Assembly: GCF_025847235.1 (NCBI RefSeq)
Contig: NZ_JAOZEW010000008.1
Location: 1 to 64,000 of the forward strand
Source of the DNA: Flavobacterium shii
Lineage (GTDB): Bacteria; Bacteroidota; Bacteroidia; Flavobacteriales; Flavobacteriaceae
DNA: 64,000 bases
Direction of reading: 5' to 3'
Shown: piece after piece, positions 19,483 to 27,965 of the stretch
How the letters are laid out: the number at the start of each line of letters is the position of its first letter
Position numbering within the stretch: the first letter of the stretch is position 1
Notes under the pieces: generated by a model
What the model saw: only the letters and a program-made list of their open reading frames with translations
Told to the model about the DNA's origin: nothing
The model's database searches: none
Made by a program: the position numbers and the translations under genes

Positions 19483-19869
19483 TTATTTCTTTAGCAACGT
19501 TTTTAAAAGAGCTTCTGCGTCTTTAGCCTTAGATACTTCGGCATAAGTTAAAGCAGTGTATCCGTTTTCGGCTTCAATACGAAGTTTGGCACCACTAGAA
19601 ATTAATAATTTAATGATCTCTACTTTATTATAACGTGCAGCAGTCATTAATGGCGTTAATCCTCCAGAGAATTTATTTACATTGGCTCCGGATTCAATAA
19701 GTTGTTTTACAGTTTCTATATCCCCCTTACAAATTGCATCATTTAAGGGACTAACCTCATAATTGAGGTGTTTATCATTGATAAATGATTTGTAATCTAA
19801 ACTTGAAGCTAATGTAACATTTGCAAAGGCAACTAAAGCTACTCCTAAATAAACGATTGACTTTTTCAT
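19483..19869 (-). CDS. Secreted ankyrin-repeat protein, paralogue 2 of 3
   Basis: 128 residues. The signal peptide is the same as paralogue 1 apart from a few substitutions (...VALVAFANVTLASS). The ankyrin core reads SPLNDAICKGDIETVKQLIESGANVNK, LTPLMTAARYNKVEIIKLLISSGAKL and NGYTALTYAEVSKAKDAEALLK. The second repeat is almost invariant among copies while the segment after the signal peptide varies, so the copies may differ mainly in partner binding. Expected in the periplasm. It is transcribed alone. Confidence 0.9.
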   Translation of the reverse strand: MKKSIVYLGVALVAFANVTLASSLDYKSFINDKHLNYEVSPLNDAICKGDIETVKQLIESGANVNKFSGGLTPLMTAARYNKVEIIKLLISSGAKLRIEAENGYTALTYAEVSKAKDAEALLKTLLKK

Positions 19870-19927
19870 AATGATTGTTTTGATTGATTTTTTGATTGAT
19901 GATTTCGAATTATTAATAATTCTTTAA

Positions 19928-19976
19928 CAAATATACTTAAAACAGTATTATGTTTTACAAGGTATTATGTTTTAAC
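19928..19976 (-). promoter_or_regulatory. Promoter and duplicated upstream block of ankyrin gene 2
   Basis: On the minus strand TATATTTG (19928-19935) matches TAnnTTTG. The block 19943-19976 is identical to 19153-19186 over 34 bases and holds two GTATTATGTTTTA words 17 bases apart. The third ankyrin gene lacks this block. Confidence 0.62.
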
Positions 19977-20067
19977 ATTATTTTAACAATTAAATAAAGC
20001 AAACCGTCTACTAAATGACAAATAAAAAAACTAAATGTTATGAAATTATCTTATATATCGATTTAAT

Positions 20068-20102
20068 AAAAAAGACCGCAAATTTTAATTTTGCGGTCTT
20101 TA
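20068..20102 (-). terminator. Terminator of ankyrin gene 3
   Basis: AAAGACCGCAAA (20071-20082) and TTTGCGGTCTTT (20090-20101) are perfect inverted repeats flanked by A-rich sequence, 22 bases past the stop. It shares the GACCGC core with the terminator of copy 2. Confidence 0.88.
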
Positions 20103-20122
20103 TCATAAAACTTAAACAACAA

Positions 20123-20518
20123 TTATGACTTTAAAATAGATTTTAAAAAAGTAGCAGCTTCTTTGGCTTTCGATACTTCGGCATATTTTAAGGCTGTATA
20201 TCCATTTTCGGCCTCAGTATCAAGATCAGCGCCCTTTGCTATTAAAAGCTTTATTATTTCGACTTTATTATAGCGTGCAGCAGTCATTAATGGAGACATC
20301 TTTCCAGATATTTTGTTTACATTTTCTCCATATTCAATAAATTTCTTCACCGTATCTATATCTCCCCTACTTATAGCTACATTCAAAGCACCTCTGTCAT
20401 ATCCTTGTAGGACAAAACATTTGTCAATATTAAATAATTTATGATCTAAACCTGAGGCTAAAGAAATATTGGTAAAAGCTACTAAAGCAATACCTAAATA
20501 AACGATTGACTTTTTCAT
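20123..20518 (-). CDS. Secreted ankyrin-repeat protein, paralogue 3 of 3
   Basis: 131 residues, signal peptide MKKSIVYLGIALVAFTNISLAS. The ankyrin core is GALNVAISRGDIDTVKKFIEYGENVNK, MSPLMTAARYNKVEIIKLLIAKGADLDT and NGYTALKYAEVSKAKEAATFLK. It has the longest variable insert after the signal peptide (FNIDKCFVLQGYDR) and a lone Cys. Unlike copies 1 and 2, its upstream region lacks the 34-base duplicated block, so it is probably regulated differently. Function is unknown beyond protein binding. Confidence 0.9.
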   Translation of the reverse strand: MKKSIVYLGIALVAFTNISLASGLDHKLFNIDKCFVLQGYDRGALNVAISRGDIDTVKKFIEYGENVNKISGKMSPLMTAARYNKVEIIKLLIAKGADLDTEAENGYTALKYAEVSKAKEAATFLKSILKS

Positions 20519-20739
20519 AATGATTGTTTTTTGATTAATTTAATGATGATTTTAATTGAATTAATAATCTACTCAGGCATAATGCATTGCAAAAAGTTTA
20601 ATCCATTTATTATTAAGACGAGTAAAAAAGTTAAAAGGTTGCATAAAAAACAAAAAAAAATAAAAGTTGATGCATTTATTTTATAAACAATTCAAATTCA
20701 AACCACTAAATTTTATTTAACTTTACATTAAAAACAAAA

Positions 20740-21216
20740 ATGCAATCATCTGCCAAAACAATCGAGGAATATTTAACATCGCTTCCGGAAGAAAGAAAAA
20801 TCCCATTTCTTAAACTTCGCGAAACGCTACTTAATACTATTCCGAAGGGACTCACAGAAGAATTGAGCTATGGGATGCTGGGATATCTCGTACCACATTC
20901 TGTTTATCCTGCAGGTTATCATTGTAATCCCAAATTACCATTGCCATTTATAAATATAGCATCACAAAAAAACTTTATTGCATTATACCACATGGGAATT
21001 TATGCTAAACCTGAATTATTAGAATGGTTTGTTGCTGAATATCCCAAATACAGCAAGCAAAAATTAGATATGGGAAAAAGTTGTATTCGATTTAAAAAAA
21101 TGGATGATATCCCTTTTGACCTAATCGCACTGCTTGTACAAAAAATGTCTGTTACCGATTGGATTAATTGTTATGAAACAAAATTTAAGCACTCAAAATC
21201 ATTACAAACCACTTAA
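20740..21216 (+). CDS. DUF1801 family protein
   Basis: 158 residues, cytosolic. The pattern EYLTSLPEERKIPFLKLRETLLNTIPKG, then LSYGMLGYLV and FIALYHMGIY, with KSCIRFKKMDDIP near the end, is typical of the DUF1801/YdhG-like fold related to iron-chaperone frataxin-like and SRPBCC-neighbour proteins. No enzyme activity is established. It is 11 bases upstream of an SRPBCC gene and probably co-transcribed. Confidence 0.82.
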   Translation: MQSSAKTIEEYLTSLPEERKIPFLKLRETLLNTIPKGLTEELSYGMLGYLVPHSVYPAGYHCNPKLPLPFINIASQKNFIALYHMGIYAKPELLEWFVAEYPKYSKQKLDMGKSCIRFKKMDDIPFDLIALLVQKMSVTDWINCYETKFKHSKSLQTT

Positions 21217-21227
21217 TTATAAAAACT

Positions 21228-21773
21228 ATGAATGTTATTAAAAAAATTATTCTCGGACTTTTAAGTATCATTATTCTAGCGTTAATATTCGCTTTGTTTT
21301 TACCAAATGAATATCATGTTGAGAGAGAGGTCACTATTGATAAACCAAATGATAGTGTCTTTAATTACGTGAAATATTTAAAAAACCAAAATAAATTTAG
21401 TGTTTGGGCCAAAATTGATCCCGACATGAAAACAACTTTCAAAGGTACAGATGGCACTGTGGGAGCTACATTTGGTTGGGAAAGTAAAAACAAAAAAGTA
21501 GGCGTAGGCGAACAGGAAATAACAAAAATTGTTCCTGGTGAGCGATTGGAATTTGAATTGCGTTTTAAAGTTCCTTTTGAATCCACAGATGCAGCCTATA
21601 TGACAACTGAGGCTGTTTCTCCAACACAAACCAAAGTAAAATGGGGATTTGATGGGCAATCACCATATCCTATGAATTTAATGTTGGCATTCATGAATAT
21701 GGATCAAATGCTTGGAGAACAACTAGAAACCGGACTTCAAAATTTAAAGGTTATTCAAGAAGGCGCACAGTAA
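21228..21773 (+). CDS. SRPBCC (polyketide cyclase-like) family protein
   Basis: 181 residues with an N-terminal hydrophobic segment (about 7-26, IILGLLSIIILALIFALFLP), so membrane-anchored or exported. The SRPBCC/START-like body begins at VEREVTIDKPNDSVFNYVKYLKN and ends in a long helix (MDQMLGEQLETGLQNLKVI). The fold binds hydrophobic ligands in a deep cavity; the ligand is not known. Second gene of a two-gene unit with DUF1801. Confidence 0.83.
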   Translation: MNVIKKIILGLLSIIILALIFALFLPNEYHVEREVTIDKPNDSVFNYVKYLKNQNKFSVWAKIDPDMKTTFKGTDGTVGATFGWESKNKKVGVGEQEITKIVPGERLEFELRFKVPFESTDAAYMTTEAVSPTQTKVKWGFDGQSPYPMNLMLAFMNMDQMLGEQLETGLQNLKVIQEGAQ

Positions 21774-21784
21774 TATAAAAAATA

Positions 21785-21809
21785 ACCCCGCAACTTTAAA
21801 TTGCGGGGT
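21785..21809. terminator. Bidirectional terminator between the SRPBCC gene and purC
   Basis: ACCCCGCAA (21785-21793) and TTGCGGGGT (21801-21809) form a perfect 9-bp stem with a 7-base loop, A/T-rich on both flanks, between two convergent genes. Confidence 0.88.
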
Positions 21810-21834
21810 CAATTTTAATCTATTGAATATAATA

Positions 21835-22785
21835 TTATTTACTCAAATAAGTTATTACATTATTCTCAATACGCTGGTCGATATTATCAATATCGGCTTT
21901 AACGAATTTTTCTCCAAGAATATTTTCATATAATTCGATATAACGCTCCGATACCGATTCGATATAAGCATCAGTCATATCAGGAATTTGTTGTCCTTCT
22001 TGTCCTTGAAATCCATTTTCGATTAACCAACGACGAACAAACTCCTTTGATAATTGTTTTTGTTCTTCGCCTTTATCTTGTCTTTCTTGGTATCCATCGG
22101 CATAGAAATAACGAGAAGAATCCGGAGTATGAATTTCATCTATTAAAACAATTACGCCTTCTTTGGTTTTACCAAACTCATATTTAGTATCTACCAAAAT
22201 TAATCCGCGACTTGCTGCAATTTCAGTGCCTCTTTGGAATAAAGCTCTTGTATATTTTTCTAAAACTAAGTAATCCTCTTCTGTAACTATTCCTCTGGAA
22301 AGAATCGCTTCACGCGAAATATCCGCATCATGCTCACCATTATCTGCCTTTGTAGTAGGTGTGATAATAGGAGTTGGAAATTTATCATTTTCTTTTAAAC
22401 CTTCGGCCATCGTTACTCCACAGATTTGTCTTTTTCCAGCAGCATACTCACGAGCAGCATGACCAGAAACATAACCACGAATAACCATTTCTACCTTAAA
22501 CGGATCACATAAATGACCTACAGCTACGTTTGGATCCGGTGTTGCAATTAACCAATTAGGAACAATATCTTTAGTAAGTTCCATAAATTTAGTTGCAATC
22601 TGGTTTAAGATTTGTCCTTTATAAGGAATACCTTTTGGTAAAACTACATCAAAAGCCGAAAGCCTGTCTGTAGCAACCATAACCAAAAGTTCATCATTGA
22701 TATTATAAACTTCTCTAACTTTTCCGCGATAAACCGATTTCTGATTTGGAAAATTAAAATTAGTAGTTGTAATTGTATTGCTCAT
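21835..22785 (-). CDS. purC: Phosphoribosylaminoimidazole-succinocarboxamide synthase
   Basis: 316 residues. The enzyme joins CAIR and aspartate using ATP to give SAICAR in purine synthesis. Visible signatures are the N-terminal [11 protein letters not shown] with [14 protein letters not shown], the region [16 protein letters not shown], and the ATP/Mg region [33 protein letters not shown]. This longer form (about 310 rather than 240 residues) is typical for Bacteroidota. A TAAATTTG -7 element with upstream TTG lies before it on the minus strand. Monocistronic. Confidence 0.97.
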   Translation of the reverse strand: MSNTITTTNFNFPNQKSVYRGKVREVYNINDELLVMVATDRLSAFDVVLPKGIPYKGQILNQIATKFMELTKDIVPNWLIATPDPNVAVGHLCDPFKVEMVIRGYVSGHAAREYAAGKRQICGVTMAEGLKENDKFPTPIITPTTKADNGEHDADISREAILSRGIVTEEDYLVLEKYTRALFQRGTEIAASRGLILVDTKYEFGKTKEGVIVLIDEIHTPDSSRYFYADGYQERQDKGEEQKQLSKEFVRRWLIENGFQGQEGQQIPDMTDAYIESVSERYIELYENILGEKFVKADIDNIDQRIENNVITYLSK

Positions 22786-22825
22786 TATTATTTGTTGTGT
22801 TGTGTTGTTTCGTGTTTTATGAATG

Positions 22826-22856
22826 CAAATTTAAAACTAATTAAAAGAGCAAGCAA
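22826..22856 (-). promoter_or_regulatory. purC promoter
   Basis: Minus-strand TAAATTTG (22826-22833) fits the -7 element TAnnTTTG. TTG triplets on the minus strand at 22850-22852 and 22854-22856 give spacings of 16 and 20 bases, consistent with a -33 TTG. Confidence 0.6.
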
Positions 22857-22862
22857 GAAAGT

Positions 22863-22923
22863 ATTCAGTTTTCAGTATCAGTATTCAGTTGCAGTTTGTA
22901 TACTGATACTGAATACTGATACT
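22863..22923 (-). repeat. CAGT-rich hairpin, likely end of the S9 peptidase transcript
   Basis: AGTATCAGTATTCAGT (22874-22889) and ACTGAATACTGATACT (22908-22923) are perfect 16-bp inverted arms, with extra CAGTTTTCAGT words outside. It starts 7 bases past the peptidase stop at 22930. There is no U-tract. It resembles the CAGT-rich element at 27719, so it may be a dispersed hairpin repeat that also works as a terminator. Confidence 0.65.
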
Positions 22924-22929
22924 AAATAA

Positions 22930-25281
22930 TTACTTCTTCAAAAGTGTTGTATTAAATAAATTCAGGATTCTATCGTATTCATCAATCCAAGAATAGGTTT
23001 CTTTAAATCCATGTGCTTCTACCGGAAATGACGAAAGACTCCAATTCTTTTTACCTAATTCGATAAAACGTTGAGACATCCGTACAATATCCTTGTATTC
23101 TACATTATCATCGACCATACCGTGAAGCATCAATAAATTTCCTTTTAGATTATTTGCAAAATAAATCGGTGAGCTTTTTTTGTAAGCATCAGGATCAGTC
23201 TCAGGAAAATTAAGAATATTACCTGTATAGCCATGATTATAATGAGCCCAATCGGTAACAGAACGTAATGCAGCACCCGAAGCAAATTCACCCGGAGTTG
23301 TAAGCATTCCCATCAAAGTAATAAAACCACCGTAAGAACCTCCATATATTCCTACTCTATTGGCATCAATTCCATAATTATCAACTAGATATTTTTTTCC
23401 GTCTATTTGATCCGACAAATCTTTTCCGCCCATAAAACGATATATCCCAGTTCTTACATCACGACCGTAACCATCACTACCTCTATAATCAATATCCAAA
23501 ACAGTATAACCTAAATCTGTTAGCATATTATGAAACATATATTCCCTGTGGTAATTACTCCAATAATTATGTGCATTTTGCAAATAACCAGCTCCATGAA
23601 CAAATAAAACCGCTGCTTTATTAGACGTTTCGGCTTTTGGAGTATATAACCTCGCATAAACAGTAGTTCCATCCTGCGCCTTAAACGTAATAACTTCTGG
23701 TTCTCTCCATTGGTATTTTTTAAATTCTTCTGTAGTCGAAGACGTTATTTGCTGTAACATTGTATTCTTTTTATTCTCTGCAATATATAAATCCCAAGGT
23801 TTGTTTTTATAAGAATAACGTACTAATAACGTTTTTTCATCTGGAGATAAACTTACTTCATGTGCACCATCTTTGGTTAAAATAGGTTCAAGAACCCCAT
23901 TGGCAACAGCCAGTTTATAGAAGTTTCTATTACCAGGATGTGTTGTATTTGTTGTTAAATAGAAAGTCTTTTTATCTTTTGATAAAGCCACATTCCTTAC
24001 TTCCCAATTACCGCTAGTAAGTTGTGTTTTCTTTTTAGTTTTTAAATTATAAGTATATAAATGAGAATATCCCGTAACTTCCGATTGAAAGTAAATAGTT
24101 TCATTATCCGAAAGGAATCCAAGAGTTCCCGAATCAAAAGCGTAAGATGGAATTCCGGGACCACCTATCCAAGCTTCGTCATGCTGATGTTCTATTTCCT
24201 GAAAAGTCCCTTTGTCCAAATCAAGACTTATCAACCATCTGTCTTTATTATCCTGACTTCTTATTTCGGCTATAGCCAATGAACCACTTGCATTATAAAC
24301 AGGAGCCTGAACAGTAATTAGCTTATCTGCTTTTTCTTTATTCTTAAGTTTTTCGTACGAATCATAATATTTAGGAACGTCCTGAATATGACTTAAGGTA
24401 GAAAAATTGACAAAATAAACAGAATCTCTAGCAACAGAATATATTCCGAATTTAGTCTTTACAAAATTATTTACAGAAACTTTTTCTTTCGTTTCGGGCG
24501 ATTGATTATACCCGTCGGCAGTAATAAAAACTTCCATTGTTTCTTTCTTAACATCTACTTTCTCGATTAAACTAAATGTTGCAAAATTTCCGTTTGGATT
24601 CACTTTAAGACTTGCAAAATCATCTTTCTTTCCATAATAATATCCCTTAGGAAAATCAGATTTAACACTATTCTTTTTAGTTTTATTCCATTCTTTTTTA
24701 GCTGCTGCATCTCTAATAAACTGGAATAATTCTTTCTGTTGCGTTTTCAAAAAAGAATCTTTGTTTGACTCCTTCACGTCATTATCTTCACTATTAAAAT
24801 TTGATATTTGTACAATCGTTCCTTCTTTGGCATTGTACTTAAACAAATTGTTCTTTTGCTGAAAAAACAAAATCCCAACTTCAAAGCCTAATTCTAAATT
24901 AGAAATCGGATTCGATTGCTGGAATATTTTTTTTGAAACTTTATTATTTATAGAGTAAGAATATAAACCGCCGTTATCGATGTAATAAACAATATCCGAT
25001 GTTAGATTTCTTTTAAAATCCAATTGCGAAAAAGCTGCTTCTTTTGGCTGAGCCAATACAGGTTTGGTCATTCCTTTTTCCCAATAGTAAGTACTTAAAC
25101 CTAATTCATTATTTGGATTCCAATCGAAGTAAACCTTTTTTCCATCCAAACTCCAATGTTGGTTGGTTGGTTGAACTCCAACAAAAGAATCCCCTTTCAT
25201 GATTTCTTCCAGCTTCAGGTTTTGACTTTTGCCTGATATTGAAAAAACCAATAAAGCAATTGCAAAGATATTTTTAGTCAT
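22930..25281 (-). CDS. S9 family prolyl oligopeptidase / DPP4-like serine peptidase
   Basis: 783 residues with a signal peptide (MTKNIFAIALLVFSISGKSQ), so periplasmic or envelope. An eight-bladed beta-propeller (about 30-520) is followed by an alpha/beta-hydrolase domain. The catalytic triad is Ser649 (IYGGSYGGFI), the Asp in HGMVDDNVEYKD and the His in PVEAHGFKE. The patterns YRGSDGYGRDVRTGIYRFMGG and MTTPGEFASG-like LTTPGEFASGAALRSVTDW are those of DPP4/acylaminoacyl-type members. It would trim peptides after Pro or similar, feeding the peptide diet of this organism. Monocistronic with its own promoter (TATTTTTG on the minus strand, 25303-25310). Confidence 0.93.
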   Translation of the reverse strand: MTKNIFAIALLVFSISGKSQNLKLEEIMKGDSFVGVQPTNQHWSLDGKKVYFDWNPNNELGLSTYYWEKGMTKPVLAQPKEAAFSQLDFKRNLTSDIVYYIDNGGLYSYSINNKVSKKIFQQSNPISNLELGFEVGILFFQQKNNLFKYNAKEGTIVQISNFNSEDNDVKESNKDSFLKTQQKELFQFIRDAAAKKEWNKTKKNSVKSDFPKGYYYGKKDDFASLKVNPNGNFATFSLIEKVDVKKETMEVFITADGYNQSPETKEKVSVNNFVKTKFGIYSVARDSVYFVNFSTLSHIQDVPKYYDSYEKLKNKEKADKLITVQAPVYNASGSLAIAEIRSQDNKDRWLISLDLDKGTFQEIEHQHDEAWIGGPGIPSYAFDSGTLGFLSDNETIYFQSEVTGYSHLYTYNLKTKKKTQLTSGNWEVRNVALSKDKKTFYLTTNTTHPGNRNFYKLAVANGVLEPILTKDGAHEVSLSPDEKTLLVRYSYKNKPWDLYIAENKKNTMLQQITSSTTEEFKKYQWREPEVITFKAQDGTTVYARLYTPKAETSNKAAVLFVHGAGYLQNAHNYWSNYHREYMFHNMLTDLGYTVLDIDYRGSDGYGRDVRTGIYRFMGGKDLSDQIDGKKYLVDNYGIDANRVGIYGGSYGGFITLMGMLTTPGEFASGAALRSVTDWAHYNHGYTGNILNFPETDPDAYKKSSPIYFANNLKGNLLMLHGMVDDNVEYKDIVRMSQRFIELGKKNWSLSSFPVEAHGFKETYSWIDEYDRILNLFNTTLLKK

Positions 25282-25302
25282 TTTTATATTATTTGATTAA
25301 CA

Positions 25303-25310
25303 CAAAAATA
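25303..25310 (-). promoter_or_regulatory. -7 element of the S9 peptidase gene
   Basis: Minus-strand TATTTTTG fits TAnnTTTG and lies 21 bases upstream of the ATG. The nearest TTG is only 11 bases further upstream, so the -33 element is uncertain. Confidence 0.5.
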
Positions 25311-25338
25311 CACTTTGAAAGCAATTAAAAAAATCTTT

Positions 25339-25566
25339 CTTTAAGTCGTAGGAGAGAATTTAACCGCAAAGGGCACAAAGGAATACGCAATGTTCGCAAA
25401 GATTTAAAACCTAAACCAATTTGTGTAAATTAGTGTAATTCGTGGCAGAAAAAAGGCTTACGCAGATTTAGCAGATTTATTTAAAAATCTATTTAATCCT
25501 TATTAATCAGTGGCAAGAAAATATTCAAAATAATTTGTGTGAATTCGTGTAATTTGTGGCAGAAAA
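25339..25566. repeat. Dispersed intergenic word cluster (two copies of a GTGTAATTCGTGGCA unit)
   Basis: No gene is present. Copy A (25420-25452) and copy B (25534-25566) share TTTGTGTxAATTxGTGTAATTxGTGGCAGAAAAA with a few differences. Around them lie ACCGCAAAGGGCACAAAGG, GTTCGCAAAGATTT and ACGCAGATTTAGCAGATTTA. The same words recur at 29300-29380 and 39270-39945. Origin and function are unknown. Confidence 0.7.
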
Positions 25567-25576
25567 ACAATAAAAA

Positions 25577-25616
25577 ATAGAGACATGCTTTTTTGCAGAA
25601 AAAACCATGTCTCTAT
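25577..25616 (-). terminator. Terminator of the HAD phosphatase gene
   Basis: ATAGAGACATG (25577-25587) and CATGTCTCTAT (25606-25616) are perfect 11-bp inverted arms. A-rich sequence just outside gives a U-tract on the minus strand. It is 9 bases past the stop at 25625. Confidence 0.85.
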
Positions 25617-25624
25617 ATTATATC

Positions 25625-26470
25625 CTAAATTGTAGCCGAAACTTTTCCCAAAACATTCTCAGATAAATATTTCGCTACACCATCTTCTCTATTTGTTGCT
25701 ATAACTTCGATATGTGACAACTCATTTTTTAAATTTTGAGGTGCATTACCCATAATCAAAGCTTTTCCTGTAGATGACAACATTTTTAAATCATTAAAAC
25801 CATCACCGAAAGAAATAGCTTCATCAAAAGTCGCATTTTCTTTTTCTAAAACTTTGGCAATTGCAACACTTTTATCTACAGATTTGTCCATAAACTCCAA
25901 ACAATTAGGCAAACTAAAAGCATGGTGTAAAACATCTGAATTTTTACTTAAAATAACATCTTTTAATGCAACCAATTTTTCATGGTTATCATGAGTAAAG
26001 AATATTTTTATGGCTTTGTAGTCTTCTATTTTTGAGTAATCGACCAATTCCGGATGATAAATTAAATCGGCTTGAAAAGCATTTAGTTTTTCGCTCATTC
26101 TATTTGTTAACCAAACGTTTTCTTTAAATAAAACGGTAGTTATTTCCGGGTCTATATCTACGCTCAAAGCCGATTTTACAACGTCACTTTCTATATCAAA
26201 AGCAAAAAGTTCTTTTTTCTCTGGCGAATGAATACGTGCTCCATTAGAACTTACCAGATAAACCGGAATTCCCAAACTATCAATAATTGCCATTGCATCA
26301 AGATGGTGACGTCCTGTAGCGACAATTATAAGATATTTTTGATCGTAAAGTTCTTGAAAAACTGATTTTGTATAAGGAGAAATTTTATGGTCTGGATTAA
26401 GTAATGTACCATCTAAATCGGTAATTATTACTTTTATTTTTTTAGATTCTGAATTCATATTGAGTGTCAA
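25625..26470 (-). CDS. Cof-type HAD family hydrolase
   Basis: 281 residues. HAD motif I is DLDGTLL (nucleophile Asp at about 18 and acid/base Asp at 20), motif II is VATGRH, and motif IV is SFGDGFNDLKML near residue 230. The cap domain between them (about 90-200) is of the Cof (IIB) type, which dephosphorylates sugar phosphates, flavin or pyridoxal phosphates. The exact substrate cannot be inferred. If the first ATG is skipped, M4 or M6 would also fit the domain start. Monocistronic. Confidence 0.9.
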   Translation of the reverse strand: MTLNMNSESKKIKVIITDLDGTLLNPDHKISPYTKSVFQELYDQKYLIIVATGRHHLDAMAIIDSLGIPVYLVSSNGARIHSPEKKELFAFDIESDVVKSALSVDIDPEITTVLFKENVWLTNRMSEKLNAFQADLIYHPELVDYSKIEDYKAIKIFFTHDNHEKLVALKDVILSKNSDVLHHAFSLPNCLEFMDKSVDKSVAIAKVLEKENATFDEAISFGDGFNDLKMLSSTGKALIMGNAPQNLKNELSHIEVIATNREDGVAKYLSENVLGKVSATI

Positions 26471-26484
26471 ATATTTATTATTTA

Positions 26485-26515
26485 CAAATTTATCGCTTTG
26501 TTAATTGGCAAGCAA
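26485..26515 (-). promoter_or_regulatory. HAD gene promoter
   Basis: Minus-strand TAAATTTG (26485-26492) with TTG triplets at 26509-26511 and 26513-26515 (spacings 16 and 20). The arrangement, including the GCAAGCAA context, is the same as at purC. Confidence 0.58.
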
Positions 26516-26592
26516 AGAAAACTGAGAAATCTGAATCAAATAAGTTAAACTTTACTGTTTATTTAACATAAATTAACTAAGCCAACAAAAAA

Positions 26593-26639
26593 ATATTCGT
26601 TTTATGCATTTCTATAAAAGACATGTATAAAACGAATAT
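26593..26639 (-). terminator. Probable terminator of the PhoH gene
   Basis: ATATTCGTTTTAT (26593-26605) and ATAAAACGAATAT (26627-26639) are perfect 13-bp inverted arms with a 21-base loop that can pair further. It is 62 bases past the PhoH stop, with A-rich sequence beyond it. Confidence 0.7.
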
Positions 26640-26701
26640 CATTAAATATCAAAACACACTTCACGATTTACATTTGACATTTCTTAAAATAGTTCACAAT
26701 C

Positions 26702-27649
26702 CTAATCGTTATTTTCAATTTGCTTGTAAGCATCAATTACTTTTTTCACAAGCCTGTGGCGTACAATATCTTTATCATCAAGATAAATAATTCCAATTCC
26801 ATCTACATCTTTAAGAACCAATATAGCTTCTTTAAGACCTGAAATAGTTCTTCGAGGTAAATCGACCTGACCTGGATCTCCTGTAATCATAAATTTGGCA
26901 TTTTTCCCCATACGGGTCAGGAACATTTTCATTTGAGAATGTGTCGTGTTTTGTGCTTCATCCAGAATTACAAAAGCATTATCGAGAGTACGACCACGCA
27001 TGAAAGCAAGTGGTGCAATCTGAATAATTCCTTTTAAAATGTAATCTTCGAGCTTTTCATTTGGTAACATATCGCGCAAAGCATCATAAAGAGGTTGCAT
27101 GTATGGATCTAGTTTTTCTTTCATATCACCAGGTAAAAAGCCAAGGTTCTCCCCCGCCTCTACTGCTGGTCGTGTAAGTATGATCCTTTTTACTTCTTTA
27201 TCTTTAAGTGCTTTAACCGCCATTGCAACACCTGTATAGGTTTTTCCTGTTCCGGCTGGACCAACAGCAAATACCATATCATTTTTTTTAATGGTATCTA
27301 CCAATAATTGTTGGTTAGGCGTCATGGCTTTTATAATTTTACCCCCCACACCATGAACTAATATTTTATCATGATCGTATGATTTTTTTTCATCATGACC
27401 GTCCATAATAACGCGTTCAATTACATTGTCATCAATGTTGTTGTATCGGGTAAAATGCAACATGAGCCTTTGAAATCTTTTTTCGAATTCATCTAAAACT
27501 TCTTTTTCGCCGAATGCTTTTAAAGTAGTCCCTCTTGCTACTATTTTAAGCTTTGGGTAATACTTTTTAATTATTTCAAGATGAGTGTCTTGAGCGCCCC
27601 AAAAGTCTTTTGGAGCGATGTCTATGAGCTCGATTATTCTTTCGTTCAA
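26702..27649 (-). CDS. PhoH family ATPase
   Basis: 315 residues, typical for the cytosolic PhoH/PhoL group. A short N-terminal KH-like region (about 30-100) precedes the P-loop domain with Walker A GPAGTGKTYTG, the RPAVEAGENLGFLPGD motif, Walker B AFVILDEAQNTTHSQMKMFLTRMG and sensor motif MITGDPGQVDLP. PhoH proteins are RNA-linked ATPases tied to ribosome or RNA maturation in related systems. Neighbours give no further hint; the gene is divergent from the SAM hydrolase gene. Confidence 0.94.
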   Translation of the reverse strand: MNERIIELIDIAPKDFWGAQDTHLEIIKKYYPKLKIVARGTTLKAFGEKEVLDEFEKRFQRLMLHFTRYNNIDDNVIERVIMDGHDEKKSYDHDKILVHGVGGKIIKAMTPNQQLLVDTIKKNDMVFAVGPAGTGKTYTGVAMAVKALKDKEVKRIILTRPAVEAGENLGFLPGDMKEKLDPYMQPLYDALRDMLPNEKLEDYILKGIIQIAPLAFMRGRTLDNAFVILDEAQNTTHSQMKMFLTRMGKNAKFMITGDPGQVDLPRRTISGLKEAILVLKDVDGIGIIYLDDKDIVRHRLVKKVIDAYKQIENND

Positions 27650-27965
27650 ATGAGGTAGTTTTAAATTAAAATTAATTTTTTTTATAAATCAAATGGCTGT
27701 CGGGTTCTTTTTTTAGTTTTCAGTCCCAGTGTTCAGTTTCAGCCACCATTTATGTTTTCAACGAAATCTCACTTCTTAAAAAAAAAGCTATTTCGTTTAT
27801 AAACTGAATGCTGTAACTCTGAACCGAGACTACTATAATTTTACTTATTTTTAAAAATACAATTTGTCTTTTCTTTCCTTCTTTTTTGCGTTTACTATTA
27901 TTAGCTTTGCATTTCTCAAATTTAATAAAAATTAGATTTAAATACTATCAATAGTTATAAACAAA
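27650..27965. other. Divergent spacer with nested inverted repeats and one promoter
   Basis: A CAGT-rich element (about 27719-27830) contains nested inverted pairs TTCAGTTT (27732-27739)/AAACTGAA (27801-27808) and AACGAAAT (27760-27767)/ATTTCGTT (27790-27797), so it can fold as one long imperfect hairpin. TAGCTTTG at 27902-27909 fits the -7 element for the downstream SAM hydrolase gene. No gene is seen. Confidence 0.6.
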
